A DNA stretch of 64,000 nucleotides. It comes from Candidatus Accumulibacter sp. UBA704 (GTDB taxonomy: Bacteria > Pseudomonadota > Gammaproteobacteria > Burkholderiales > Rhodocyclaceae). The position numbers were made by a program, and so were the translations under genes. The notes beneath the pieces are model-generated. The model was not told the origin of the DNA, ran no database searches, and saw only the letters and a list, made by a program, of their open reading frames with translations. Where the stretch lies: contig DBMG01000013.1 of the NCBI GenBank assembly GCA_002304785.1, forward strand, positions 30,881-94,880, read 5' to 3'. Of the stretch, positions 43,469 through 52,350 are shown in pieces (positions within the stretch are counted from its first letter, which is position 1; every line of letters begins with the position of its first letter).

Positions 43469-44134
43469 TCACGGCTTGTCGTTCAGCCATTCCTGGCTGA
43501 CGCCGATGGCCTCAATGACACGTTTCCAGCGTGTCTCCAGCGTTGCGTCCACTTCGCTGGCACCCAGTTCGACGCGGCAGCCGCCACGGGTAATGGCGGG
43601 ATCCTCGATGATCCGCCAATTATTGTGCGCCAGATGCTCACCCATATGTGCGCGAACCAGTGCCGCATCCTCGGGGTGGGCGAGCAGCGCCGGATGGCCC
43701 ATATTGGGATGCAGTGCGGCGACGGCTTCACGGACGACCGGCAGCAGCAGTTCAGGCTTGATACGCAAACTCTGCCGGACCACCTGATTGGCCACTTCGA
43801 TCGAGGTGGCCAGCAACTGGTCGGCGATGTGCTGGTCAAGATCATTGACCGCTTGCTGCAGGCTGTCTAGAACGGAAAGAATCTGCGCGACGACAGTCCG
43901 GGCATCGGCGATACCTTCGGCATAACCGGTCGCATAGCCCTGCTCTTGGGCCTCGTTGTGCATGCGTTCGATGTCTGCCGCCGTGGGCAGAACTACTGGC
44001 GGTTCCGGCGGCGTTTCGGCCTGGCGTTTTTCCGCTTCTGCAGCCTCGGCGGCGGTCTGTTCTGCCTCGTCGAACGCTGCCAGTTCCCAGCGCTGATAGG
44101 CAGTGAGTTTTTCCTTGGGAATGAAGCCGCTCAT
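43469..44134 (-). CDS. fliH: Flagellar export ATPase regulator FliH
   Basis: Peripheral stator of the FliI ATPase, linking it to FliN. The 221 residues have an N-terminal region with YQRWELAAFD (Trp-containing FlhA/FliN contact) and an Ala/Glu-rich coiled coil (EQTAAEAAEAEKRQ). GYATGYAEGIADA (the GxxxG region) and a C-terminal FliI-binding domain (ADQLLATSIEVANQVVRQSL, ITRGGCRVELGASEVDATLETRW) follow. It is a distant homologue of vacuolar/F-type ATPase stalk subunits. Confidence 0.93.
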   Translation of the reverse strand: MSGFIPKEKLTAYQRWELAAFDEAEQTAAEAAEAEKRQAETPPEPPVVLPTAADIERMHNEAQEQGYATGYAEGIADARTVVAQILSVLDSLQQAVNDLDQHIADQLLATSIEVANQVVRQSLRIKPELLLPVVREAVAALHPNMGHPALLAHPEDAALVRAHMGEHLAHNNWRIIEDPAITRGGCRVELGASEVDATLETRWKRVIEAIGVSQEWLNDKP

Positions 44135-44147
44135 GGCCGCGATATCA

Positions 44148-45146
44148 TCAGATCATTTCCTCGCCGCCGGCACCGCCGAGCACGATCTGGCCTTCGTCGG
44201 CCAGGCGGCGGACGATCTTGAGGATTTCCTTCTGCTCGCTTTCCACTTCCGAAATGCGTACCGGGCCGCGCGATTCGAGGTCTTCGCGCAGCATTTCCGC
44301 GGCGCGCTGGGACATATTCTTGAAGATTTTCTCGCGCAGGGGTTCGGACGCGCCTTTCATGGCCAGGATCAGTGAGTCCGACTGGATTTCGCGCAGCAGA
44401 AGCTGGATGGCGCGGTCGTCGAGATCGAGCAGGTTTTCGAAGACGAACATTTCGTCGAGGATTTTCTGTGCCAGGTCCGGGTCATATTCGCGGATCGAGT
44501 CGACGACCGTCGTCTCGTTGGCCGTTCCCATGAAGTTGAGGATTTCGGCGACTGCGCGGACGCCGCCCATGGCCGACTTCTTGATGTTGGCGGATCCGGA
44601 CAGCAGGCGCAGCATGACGTCGTTAAGTTCCTTGAGGGCTTCCGGCTGGATGCCTTCAAGAGTGGCGATGCGCAGGACGACGTCGTTGCGCAGACGTTCC
44701 GTGAAGTGATTCAGGATGTCGCTGGCGTGGTCTTTTTCGAGGTGCACGAGGATGGTCGCGATAATCTGCGGGTGCTCGTTGCGGATGAGGTCGGCGACGG
44801 TCGGCGCATCCAGCCACTTGAGTCCCTCGATGCCGTTGGTGTCGCCGCCCTGGAGGATGCGCGAAATGAGGTTGGCGGCCTTGTCATCGCCGAGCGCCTT
44901 GGTCAGTACCGTACGGACATAGGCTTCCGTATCGACGTGCACCGCGGCGGATTCGTTGGCAGTCTTCTGGAAGTCGGCCAGCACCTGTTCCACTTTGCTG
45001 CGCGGCACCGTCTTCAGGGCGGCCATGGCGTGGCCGAGTTTTTGCACTTCCTTCGGGCCGAGATGCTTTAGGACTTCCGACGCGTAGTCCTCGCCGAGCG
45101 CAATCAGCAGGATTGCGCTTCTCTCGATTCCATCGTCAGCCGGCAT
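44148..45146 (-). CDS. fliG: Flagellar motor switch protein FliG
   Basis: Rotor protein that contacts the stator. The 332 residues are standard. The N-terminal domain binds FliF (RSAILLIALGEDYASEVLKHLGPKEVQKLG). The middle domain has NEHPQIIATILVHLEKDHASDIL. The C-terminal torque domain carries the charged helix (LDDRAIQLLLREIQSDSLILAMKGASEPLREKIFKNMSQRAAEMLREDLESRGPVR, in segments). It overlaps the fliF 3' end by 11 bases. Confidence 0.97.
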   Translation of the reverse strand: MPADDGIERSAILLIALGEDYASEVLKHLGPKEVQKLGHAMAALKTVPRSKVEQVLADFQKTANESAAVHVDTEAYVRTVLTKALGDDKAANLISRILQGGDTNGIEGLKWLDAPTVADLIRNEHPQIIATILVHLEKDHASDILNHFTERLRNDVVLRIATLEGIQPEALKELNDVMLRLLSGSANIKKSAMGGVRAVAEILNFMGTANETTVVDSIREYDPDLAQKILDEMFVFENLLDLDDRAIQLLLREIQSDSLILAMKGASEPLREKIFKNMSQRAAEMLREDLESRGPVRISEVESEQKEILKIVRRLADEGQIVLGGAGGEEMI

Positions 45147-46857
45147 TGGAACCCGTCCAGTCCTTGATGATGTTGGCCACTACCTTGGGATCCTGCTGCG
45201 CGAGTTCACGCGCTTGTCCCAATTTCTGTTCGAGTGCCTGCGCGCCGGAAGGTTGCCGAGAACCTTCGTCGTCCTCGTCAACGATATTGATGTTCTTCCC
45301 GAGATGGCGTTGAGGCGCGACCGGAGGGGGCTGGAGCATCGTTTTGACCAGAGGTACGATCACCTTGAGCATCAGGTAGGCGATGATGGCGGCGATTGCC
45401 CCGTACTTGAACAATTCCTTGGCCAGTGCCAGGATTTCCGGGTCCTTCCACACCGGGATATCCAGCGCCGACTTTTCGATCGAGGTAAACGGTGCGTTGG
45501 CAACCGATACGGAATCCCCGCGCTCCCGGTTGAAACCCAATGCTTCACGGACAAGGTCGTTGATCTGCTTCAGCTCCTGATCGGCGAGCGGCTTGACCGC
45601 GCCCTTGGCATCCTTGCGGTGGTTGACCACCACGGCCGCCGACAGGCGCTTGATGGTGCCGACCGACTGCTTGGTGTGGCGGATGGTCCGGTCAAGTTCG
45701 TAGTTGATTGTCGAATCCTTGCGCGTATTGATCGGCTGACCGACGTTGGATATCTGGGCCTGGACGCCTGCGGCGTTAATCTGGCCGGGTACCGGGGGCT
45801 GCTGTCCTGTTGCCGGGGTTCCGGCGCCCGGGACGGCAGGCTGTGTCAACGGGGCGGTTGCCGGAACCGGCGGCTGATTGGATAGCGCTCCCGGAACGCC
45901 CTGTGCCGACGGCATCGTGCTCGCCGATTCGCTGGTCTGCTGACTGCGGATACTGATTTCCGGCGGCGTGCTGTTCGGTCGGTGTGTTTCCGCTGTCTGC
46001 TCGCTCTGGGAAAAATCAACGTCGGCGGCGACCTGGACGCGGTAATTTCCGCGACCGAGGATCGGCGAAAGGATGTCTTCCACCCGCTTGATGGCATTCG
46101 CCTCGATTTCCTGGATATATCGGATTTGAACCGGATCGAGTCCTGCGTCCAGGAGCTTGCTCTTCAGTTGCGAGAGCATCGCGCCAGTCTGGTCGATGAG
46201 CGTGACGCTCGCTGGCGCCAGATTGGGAACGCTGGCGGCGATGAGGTTCTGGATGCCGGCAATCTGTGCCGGGTCGAGCGAACGGCCCGCGTACAGGTTG
46301 AGCAGTACCGAGGCCGAGGGCTTGAGTTCCTCGCGTACGAAGACGGTGGGCTTGGGGATGGCCAGGTGGACGCGGGCCGCCTGCACCGCGCCAATCGATT
46401 GGATAGTGCGCGACAATTCGCCTTCCAGGCCACGTTGGTAATTGACCTGCTCGGCGAACTGGCTGACGCCGAATTTCTGGTTTTCCATCAGCTCGAACCC
46501 GACGCCGCCGCCCTTGGGCAGGCCTTGCGACGCCAGTCGCAGGCGCACCTCATGGACCTTGCTACCGGGAATCAGGATGGCGCCGCCGCTCTCGTTGAAC
46601 CTGTACGGAATGTTCATCTGGTCGAGCGCGGCAATGATGGAGCCGCCGTCGCGTTCCGAGATGTTCGAGAACAGGATGCGGTAATCAGCCTGCTTGAGCC
46701 ACGTGCTGCTGGCGACGATCAGCGCAATTACCGCGGCGACCGCAACCATCAGCAGGATCTTCTGCTGACCGCTCAATTGCCCGAGGGCGTAGCGCAGCCT
46801 ATCCAGCGGATTGTCTGTGCCTGCCGTGGTGCTGGTGTCTGTTCCGGTTGCCGCCAT
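45136..46857 (-). CDS. fliF: Flagellar MS-ring protein FliF
   Basis: Inner-membrane MS ring that nucleates basal-body assembly. The 573 residues have two membrane helices (about 35-52, ILLMVAVAAVIALIVASSTWL, and about 455-475, YGAIAAIIAYLMLKVIVPLV). Between them lie the ring-building motifs (YRILFSNISERDGGSIIAALDQMNIPYRF, NYQRGLEGELSRTIQSIGAVQAARVHLAIPK) in the periplasm. The C-terminal FliG-binding tail is ALEQKLGQARELAQQDPKVVANIIKDW (segments). It heads the fliFGHIJ operon and is divergent from fleS. Confidence 0.97.
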   Translation of the reverse strand: MAATGTDTSTTAGTDNPLDRLRYALGQLSGQQKILLMVAVAAVIALIVASSTWLKQADYRILFSNISERDGGSIIAALDQMNIPYRFNESGGAILIPGSKVHEVRLRLASQGLPKGGGVGFELMENQKFGVSQFAEQVNYQRGLEGELSRTIQSIGAVQAARVHLAIPKPTVFVREELKPSASVLLNLYAGRSLDPAQIAGIQNLIAASVPNLAPASVTLIDQTGAMLSQLKSKLLDAGLDPVQIRYIQEIEANAIKRVEDILSPILGRGNYRVQVAADVDFSQSEQTAETHRPNSTPPEISIRSQQTSESASTMPSAQGVPGALSNQPPVPATAPLTQPAVPGAGTPATGQQPPVPGQINAAGVQAQISNVGQPINTRKDSTINYELDRTIRHTKQSVGTIKRLSAAVVVNHRKDAKGAVKPLADQELKQINDLVREALGFNRERGDSVSVANAPFTSIEKSALDIPVWKDPEILALAKELFKYGAIAAIIAYLMLKVIVPLVKTMLQPPPVAPQRHLGKNINIVDEDDEGSRQPSGAQALEQKLGQARELAQQDPKVVANIIKDWTGSNAG

Positions 46858-46972
46858 GCTTGCTATACGTTAACTCTGCGGGGTGAACTCTGAGATTAAT
46901 CAAGCAAAAAGCGATATTTGCTGAGAATTATCTTACTATTGTATCTGTTTACTGCACGGGATTTTTCATCGA

Positions 46973-48166
46973 ATGGGCGACGCGCCGCAAATACCGGCAC
47001 CCGAATTGAAGGCTCAGGAACTGCAGCGCGCCTTCGATGTTTTCAATCAGGTTTCCCAGGAACTGACCCAGGCCTACGAGGCGTTGCAGGGGCGGGTGGA
47101 GTCGTTGACGGCGGAACTGGCGGTGGCCAACGGCGAATTGCGGCGCCAATACCAGGAAAAAGAAGCGCTGTCCGAGCGCCTGTCCCTGTTGCTCAACGCC
47201 CTGCCTGCCGGAGTGGTCGTGCTCGACAGCGTGTCGACGGTCAGCGAAGCCAATCCCGCGGCGAGGAAAATGCTAGGGGATTCGATTGTCGGCAGCGACT
47301 GGTCGGTGTTGGCCGGCAACCGGCTGTTCGCCACCGATGCCCCGGAAGAATGGCAGCTTGACGGGCAGCGTCTGTCGATTGCCGAAAGTCCGCTAGATTC
47401 GGCGGGCGGGCGTATCCTGCTGATTCACGACATTACGGCGGCGCATGAACTCAAGGCCAACCTCGAGCGCAATCAGCGGCTGGCGGCCATGGGTGAGATG
47501 GCAGCCTCTTTGGCGCACCAGTTGCGGACGCCGCTGGCTACGGCGCTCCTGTATAGCGCCAATCTGGCGCAACCGGAACTATCGGATACGGCGCGGGCGC
47601 GATTTGCCGGCAAGGCGGCGGAGCAATTGAAGCGGCTTGAACGGCTGATCCAGGATGTTCTGCTTTTCACGCGAGGAGAGAGCATCGGCCGCGATGTCAT
47701 CCCGGTGGTTTCTTTGATAGCCGACGCGGTTCAGACCGTGGATCCGTTGTGCCGCGAAAAAGGGGTGGAGTTGCTGGTCGCGCCGGTGGTTGGCAATCCT
47801 ATAATCATGGGCAGCCGAAAGGCATTGGGCGGTGCGCTTCTGAATCTGCTGGAGAATGCCTTGCAAGCATGTGAAAGCGTCAACGCGAGCGTTCGGGAAA
47901 TCCGACTGTCTGCGAAAGTGTGCGGCGGATATGTCCAGATCGGTGTGCGTGATACCGGCGCAGGAATCGCGCCGGAAACCCAGACCCGCATCTTCGAGCC
48001 CTTTTTCACGACGCGGGGACAAGGCACGGGGTTGGGGTTGGCGATTGCGCTTGGCGTGGCACGGGCTCATGGCGGGTCGATCGAGGTCAGCTCGAAACCG
48101 GGTGAAGGTTCGGAATTCGTCATGCTGCTACCGGTCGGAGCCTCGGATCAACGGGGGAACAGATGA
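46973..48166 (+). CDS. fleS: Flagellar sensor histidine kinase FleS/FlrB
   Basis: Cytoplasmic sensor kinase of the two-component pair that activates sigma-54 flagellar genes. The 397 residues lack membrane helices. They show an N-terminal coiled coil (10-75), a PAS domain (LLLNALPAGVVVLDSVSTVSEANPAARKMLG), HisKA with the phospho-His in AASLAHQLRTPLATALLYS, and HATPase (GALLNLLENALQA, VRDTGAGIAPETQTRIFEPFFTTRGQGTGLGLAIA). fleR follows after 22 bases. The 115-base gap shared with divergent fliF is AT-rich. No Shine-Dalgarno sequence is obvious before the ATG. Confidence 0.93.
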   Translation: MGDAPQIPAPELKAQELQRAFDVFNQVSQELTQAYEALQGRVESLTAELAVANGELRRQYQEKEALSERLSLLLNALPAGVVVLDSVSTVSEANPAARKMLGDSIVGSDWSVLAGNRLFATDAPEEWQLDGQRLSIAESPLDSAGGRILLIHDITAAHELKANLERNQRLAAMGEMAASLAHQLRTPLATALLYSANLAQPELSDTARARFAGKAAEQLKRLERLIQDVLLFTRGESIGRDVIPVVSLIADAVQTVDPLCREKGVELLVAPVVGNPIIMGSRKALGGALLNLLENALQACESVNASVREIRLSAKVCGGYVQIGVRDTGAGIAPETQTRIFEPFFTTRGQGTGLGLAIALGVARAHGGSIEVSSKPGEGSEFVMLLPVGASDQRGNR

Positions 48167-48188
48167 CTAAACGGACAATAACGGGAGA

Positions 48189-49559
48189 ATGATGGCTCAG
48201 GGACTGCCGGTTCTGGTTGTCGAAGACGACCCCAATCTGCGCGAAGCGGTGTGCGACACGCTCGAACTTGCCGGCCAGGCGGTAGTGTCGGCGCCGGGCG
48301 GCGAGGAAGCATTACGCCTGCTTGACGGGCAACCCGTGTCACTGGTGGTGAGCGACGTGCGCATGATGCCCATGGACGGAATTACCTTGCTGAAGGAGAT
48401 CCGGAATCGCCACGTGCATCTGCCGGTGGTGCTGATGACCGCCTACGCCGACGTGGATCGGGCTGTGGAAGCCATGCGTTCGGGGGCGTGCGACTTCCTG
48501 CTCAAACCGTTCGAGCCCAAGGCGCTGCTTGAGCATGTCACCCGCTACCGCTTGCCCGAGTCAATGGACGATGATCGCGTGGTGGCCTGCGATCCGGCCA
48601 GCCGCAACCTGTTTGCCTTGGCGGCGCGTGTGGCGCAGACGGATACGACAGTCCTGCTGACCGGAGAGAGCGGTGTCGGCAAGGAGATTGTTGCCCGATA
48701 CATCCATAACCATTCTGCGCGGCGTAACGGCCCTTTCGTGGCCATCAACTGCGCGGCGATTCCCGATAGCCTGCTGGAGGCCACGCTGTTTGGTTACGAA
48801 AAAGGCGCGTTCACGGGCGCGCAACAGGCGCAGGCGGGTAAGTTTGAACAGGCGCAGAACGGAACGCTCCTGCTCGACGAGGTGACCGAGATGCCGCTCG
48901 GATTGCAGGCCAAGCTGCTGCGCGTGTTGCAGGAACGCGAGGTGGAACGGGTCGGGGGCAAGAAGCCGGTAGCTCTTGATATCCGGCTGATTGCCACGTC
49001 CAACCGGGACATGGCCGAGGCCGTGGCCAAAGGCGTGTTGCGCGAGGATGTGTATTACCGTCTCAACGTTTTTCCCTTGCTGATTCCCGCCTTGCGCCAG
49101 CGGCCCGACGACATCGTTCCGCTGGCAACGCATTTTTTGGCCGAGCACGGCGGTCGTTCCGGCCGGAGTGGCTTACGCCTGGCGCCTTCGGCAGAGGAGG
49201 CCTTGCGCCGGCATTCCTGGCCTGGCAACGTACGCGAACTGGAGAACGTGATGCAGCGCGCGGTCATCTTCGCCGCCGGCGATACGGTCGAGGCGGATGC
49301 CTTGCACCTGATGGTTCCGCCAATTGTCAAGGCGCCGCAGGCAATCGTTGCTCCTGCGGCAATGCCGGAAGCGGGAAGCCAGCCTTCGGAAATATCGCGG
49401 ACCGACAACATGCGCGACCTGGAACGCGAGCATATACTGGAGACTCTCGCGGCGGTAGGCGGATCGCGAAAGCTTGCGGGCGAGCGTCTCGGCATGTCGG
49501 AACGAACCTTGCGGCATAAACTCAAACAATACCGGGAAGCCGGATTGTTCAAAGAGTGA
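48189..49559 (+). CDS. fleR: Sigma-54-dependent flagellar response regulator FleR/FlrC
   Basis: NtrC-type activator for middle flagellar genes. The 456 residues show a receiver (VVEDDPNLREAV, acceptor Asp56 in VVSDVRMMPMDG, Lys in LLKPFEPKALL). The AAA+ domain has GESGVGKEIVARYIH, the sigma-54-contacting GAFTGAQ, and TLLLDEVTEMPLGLQAKLLRVLQ. A C-terminal Fis-type helix-turn-helix is present (GSRKLAGERLGMSERTLRHKLKQYREAG). Its likely targets here are the sigma-54 promoters before flgB, fliK and fliE. ATG at 48189 or 48192. Confidence 0.95.
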   Translation: MMAQGLPVLVVEDDPNLREAVCDTLELAGQAVVSAPGGEEALRLLDGQPVSLVVSDVRMMPMDGITLLKEIRNRHVHLPVVLMTAYADVDRAVEAMRSGACDFLLKPFEPKALLEHVTRYRLPESMDDDRVVACDPASRNLFALAARVAQTDTTVLLTGESGVGKEIVARYIHNHSARRNGPFVAINCAAIPDSLLEATLFGYEKGAFTGAQQAQAGKFEQAQNGTLLLDEVTEMPLGLQAKLLRVLQEREVERVGGKKPVALDIRLIATSNRDMAEAVAKGVLREDVYYRLNVFPLLIPALRQRPDDIVPLATHFLAEHGGRSGRSGLRLAPSAEEALRRHSWPGNVRELENVMQRAVIFAAGDTVEADALHLMVPPIVKAPQAIVAPAAMPEAGSQPSEISRTDNMRDLEREHILETLAAVGGSRKLAGERLGMSERTLRHKLKQYREAGLFKE

Positions 49560-49572
49560 TAGTCGCTTGGGC

Positions 49573-49588
49573 TGGCGCGTTTATTGCG
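49573..49588 (+). promoter_or_regulatory. Sigma-54 promoter of fliE
   Basis: TGGCGCGTTTATTGCG keeps TGGC and TTGC with GG-N10-GC spacing (GG at 49574, GC at 49586). It lies 33 bases before the fliE start, directly after fleR. Confidence 0.8.
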
Positions 49589-49620
49589 TAGGGTAGAGCG
49601 GAACGAGTCTGGAGAGGCAA

Positions 49621-49944
49621 ATGGAAACCAAGGGTATCGATCAGATGTTGAGCGTACTGCGTGCCACGGCGGCTCAGGCCAGTGGCCGAGCCAGCGAGGC
49701 CCAAACTGCGGCGGCGGGCGGAACCGATTTCGCCCAGGTGCTGAAAAATACCATCGAGCAGGTCAACCAGACCCAGCAGCAGGCGGAAGACATGGCGGCA
49801 AAATTTGCCGCCGGCGACGGCAACGCGAACTTGCACGAGGTGATGATTTCCCTGCAAAAGGCCAATCTGTCGTTCCAGGAAATGGTGCAGGTGCGCAACA
49901 AACTGGTTACGGCCTATCACGACGTGATGAACATGCAGGTGTGA
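49621..49944 (+). CDS. fliE: Flagellar hook-basal body adaptor FliE
   Basis: First exported protein, joining the MS ring/export gate to the rod. The 107 residues have typical size and C-terminal signature (DGNANLHEVMISLQKANLSFQEMVQVRNKLVTAYHDVMNMQV, segment). It is transcribed on its own from a sigma-54 promoter, separate from fliFGHIJ, which runs in the opposite direction. It converges on the PilZ gene with a terminator between. Confidence 0.95.
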   Translation: METKGIDQMLSVLRATAAQASGRASEAQTAAAGGTDFAQVLKNTIEQVNQTQQQAEDMAAKFAAGDGNANLHEVMISLQKANLSFQEMVQVRNKLVTAYHDVMNMQV

Positions 49945-49973
49945 CCGGCGCTCTTTCTGGGGGCGGATCTCGG

Positions 49974-50000
49974 CGGCGCCTGCGGGCGCCGTCTTCATTT
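49974..50000 (+). terminator. Hairpin between convergent fliE and PilZ genes
   Basis: CGGCGCC and GGCGCCG form a perfect 7-base stem with loop TGCG. Only a weak T-rich tail follows (TCTTCATTT). It lies 30 bases past the fliE stop and touches the last codon of the opposite PilZ gene, so it may be bidirectional. Confidence 0.5.
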
Positions 50001-50803
50001 CAGGTCAGGCCGCTTAGGCGAGCCTTGCGCTCTCGCTCGACGCGGGTGATATAGCGCTGAAGCACTGTCCCCCGGGCTGCCGGCAAGTCAACGAATTCGC
50101 AGCCGACCCGTACGTAACGCGAACCGCTACGGGTGGTGACATCAAACATGTTGCGGACGCAGAGCGTTGCGACCAGCAGACCCTCGCCGGGAAGCACGAT
50201 CTTGCAGTTGTCCAGCATGTCGCCTTTCTTGAGCAGCTTGGCCTGATCCGGGGTGACTATCAGGCCGACCCCGCCGCCGCTGATGTCGACCAAGGGAAGA
50301 TCGACCGCCAGCGATCCATGCTCCGGGTGTCTGACCGTTGTGCACAGCCTTACCGGGTTGGCGATCGGCGTTGAAAGCCGGAAAAACTCCCGGCGCTGCA
50401 GGCGCAGCAACTTGTCAGGGACGGATCCGACAAAGGCAGGGCGTCCCTGGCTTTCCGTAGTTCCCAGTCGATCGAGGCTGAACTGGATCTTGACCTTGTC
50501 GACGACGGTCGTGAAGATCAGCTTGCCGGCCTTGAGAGCCTTGGCATTCATTTCTTCATTGCTGCCGACGTCGATGACGAATTCTGTGTTGTCGGGCTTC
50601 AGCGAAATCATTGATGTAAGGAAGAAGGATTTCCCCTGATCGAAATGGACGGTGATCAGTGCGCCTTTCTGGATGAGGGAGCGCAAGACGGCCAGAATCT
50701 CGGCTTGCGAATACAACAGATACTGGCTGTAGTCGTCAGTTTGTTCGAGTTCGAAGCGGTTGGGCTGATGTTCAGCAGGTCCGGATTTGTCGATTTCTGT
50801 CAT
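50000..50803 (-). CDS. ycgR: YcgR-type c-di-GMP flagellar brake protein (PilZ domain)
   Basis: Binds cyclic-di-GMP and slows or biases the flagellar motor. The 267 residues comprise an N-terminal YcgR/FlrB-type domain (to about 130; ILAVLRSLIQKGALITVHFDQGKSFFLTSMISL) and a C-terminal PilZ domain. The c-di-GMP-binding RxxxR arm (LRLQRREFFRL) and the DISGGGVGL motif are both present and intact. ATG at 50803 is preferred over an upstream extension. It is the last gene of the filament operon and so links second-messenger control to the late flagellar genes. Confidence 0.9.
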   Translation of the reverse strand: MTEIDKSGPAEHQPNRFELEQTDDYSQYLLYSQAEILAVLRSLIQKGALITVHFDQGKSFFLTSMISLKPDNTEFVIDVGSNEEMNAKALKAGKLIFTTVVDKVKIQFSLDRLGTTESQGRPAFVGSVPDKLLRLQRREFFRLSTPIANPVRLCTTVRHPEHGSLAVDLPLVDISGGGVGLIVTPDQAKLLKKGDMLDNCKIVLPGEGLLVATLCVRNMFDVTTRSGSRYVRVGCEFVDLPAARGTVLQRYITRVERERKARLSGLT

Positions 50804-50876
50804 TTCTCGTCCTGATGCGAGCAACGCAGGCGAGTCTAGCAGGACGTCGGACGATATTCCACGCGAAGGCGTAATT

Positions 50877-51200
50877 CTAACTTGTTTGCTGTCCGGGAAT
50901 TTCCGAATAAACCGGTGCAGCACCAGCGGGGCGGCCGCTTTCCAAACGATAGATCCAGGCGAGGAGTTCGGCGACGGCGACATATAACTGAGGGGGGATG
51001 CGTTGATCCAGATCGATCTGCATCAGCAGCGATACGAGTTCCGGCGATTCATGGACATAGACACCGTGTTCCTGGGCGCGGGTGATGATCTGCTCTGCGA
51101 CCAGTCCGCGGCCTTTAGCCACAACCCGCGGAGCGGCGTCGCCCTGGCTATACGCTAAAGCGACCGCGCTTTTCAGGTCATCCTTGCGCGATTTCTTCAT
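50877..51200 (-). CDS. FlhB C-terminal-domain-like protein
   Basis: A 107-residue cytosolic protein matching only the substrate-switch domain of FlhB (AVALAYSQGDAAPRVVAKGRGLVAEQIITRAQEHGVYVHESPELVSLLMQIDLDQRIPPQLYVAVAELLAWIYRLE, in segments). Compared with FlhB of this cluster, the NPTH autocleavage site is absent; the protein starts just after where that site would be. Homologues (FhlX/YlqH type) can partly replace the FlhB C-domain in other bacteria (established for Salmonella/Bacillus relatives). It overlaps the FliK-like gene by 23 bases, pairing a switch domain with a ruler-like partner. Confidence 0.85.
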   Translation of the reverse strand: MKKSRKDDLKSAVALAYSQGDAAPRVVAKGRGLVAEQIITRAQEHGVYVHESPELVSLLMQIDLDQRIPPQLYVAVAELLAWIYRLESGRPAGAAPVYSEIPGQQTS

Positions 51201-52350
51201 CGTCTGCCCCGGCGTTCTCCTGGGTGATGCCGATGCCTGTCAGCACCAGTCCAGCGTCTTGCAGTTGCTGACGGAGGCTGTTGCTTTCGGCTTGCATCAA
51301 GGAGCGAGTCTCCGCGTGGTTAACGTTGATGGAGAGGATGACCTGTTCGCGCTGCAATCGGATCTGGGCGTTGACGCCTCCCAAAGTCGGCAAGACCAGG
51401 CTGAGGCGGGTTTGCCAGCTGTCATCGATTTCTTCTCCGCTTGCCCCGCGCTTGCTGCCATCCTCCTCAATTTCCCAGCGCATGTTCTGGCCAGGCCAGG
51501 CCTGCCCCTGCCAGACAAAATTCTGCGTGGCGAGAGCATCCAGTTGCTGCTGGACTATCGGCTGCGTTTGCGGTGCAATCAGTTGCCCGGAGCCGATTGT
51601 CTGCCCCGCGTCGCTCACGATTTTCTGTCCAACGGGAGTCTCCGCAGCCGAAGGGGGCTGCGGCGGGACGGCAGAGGTCGGCTTTGCTGTATCGTTCGAT
51701 GTAACGCTGACAGGGGAAGCCGTTGATGCAGACGGTGGAGTGAGGGCATCAGGGGCAAAAGGCTTTGAAAGCTTTCCTTGTGGTTCCTGGAGCAGAGCGT
51801 TCTTCGGGAAGCGCCCTTCCACCCATTCGGCCTGATGCGACTCGTAGAACATGCCGCTCTGGGTGATGGCCTGCTTGAGCAGCGGCAATATGTCTTGTGC
51901 AGAGTTCGGAGGGGCTTTGGCAATCGGCTGGTTGCCGTTGAGCACGAGGGCCTTTGCGCCTTCCTTCGATTCTTCGGGCTTGGCGAACAACTGGCTGATG
52001 AACTGGCCGGTCCGACTCAGGGTTGCCGAAACGGCTTCCCTGGCTGCTTTTCCTTCGTTTCCCTCCTGGTGGGAGACCACCGCCAGCGCGATCTTGCCGT
52101 CTGATTCGGTGACCTGGAGTTCGAGCGTGTCGCCGCTCTTGGCCGAGAAAGGCAGCGCGAGCGTGATGTTGCGCTGGTTGATAACGGCCCGGTAAGTCCC
52201 GTTCGGGAGCATGGCCTGGATCTCGGCCATGACCTTCTGGCCGGCAACCAGGCCGGATAGCTTATCGGTCAGTTCCTGCGTCGGAGCGACCGGTCTTAAC
52301 GCTACATCGGCAGACGTTTGCAGGCGACTGGCAACATCAGGCGGGATCAC
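51178..52350 (-). CDS. FliK-like hook-length control domain protein
   Basis: A 390-residue protein with a C-terminal Flg_hook (FliK C-domain)-like region (RLSLVLPTLGGVNAQIRLQREQVILSINVNHAETRSLMQAESNSLRQQLQDAGLVLTGIGI, segments) and a Pro/Ser/Gln-rich middle. The N-terminal domain (LVAGQKVMAEIQAMLPNGTYRAVINQRNITLALPFSAKSGDTLELQV) is not found in canonical FliK. A true fliK is at 40446, so this is a second copy with distinct architecture, cotranscribed with filament genes and an FlhB-C-like gene. It overlaps fliT by 4 bases. Confidence 0.83.
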   Translation of the reverse strand: MIPPDVASRLQTSADVALRPVAPTQELTDKLSGLVAGQKVMAEIQAMLPNGTYRAVINQRNITLALPFSAKSGDTLELQVTESDGKIALAVVSHQEGNEGKAAREAVSATLSRTGQFISQLFAKPEESKEGAKALVLNGNQPIAKAPPNSAQDILPLLKQAITQSGMFYESHQAEWVEGRFPKNALLQEPQGKLSKPFAPDALTPPSASTASPVSVTSNDTAKPTSAVPPQPPSAAETPVGQKIVSDAGQTIGSGQLIAPQTQPIVQQQLDALATQNFVWQGQAWPGQNMRWEIEEDGSKRGASGEEIDDSWQTRLSLVLPTLGGVNAQIRLQREQVILSINVNHAETRSLMQAESNSLRQQLQDAGLVLTGIGITQENAGADDEEIAQG

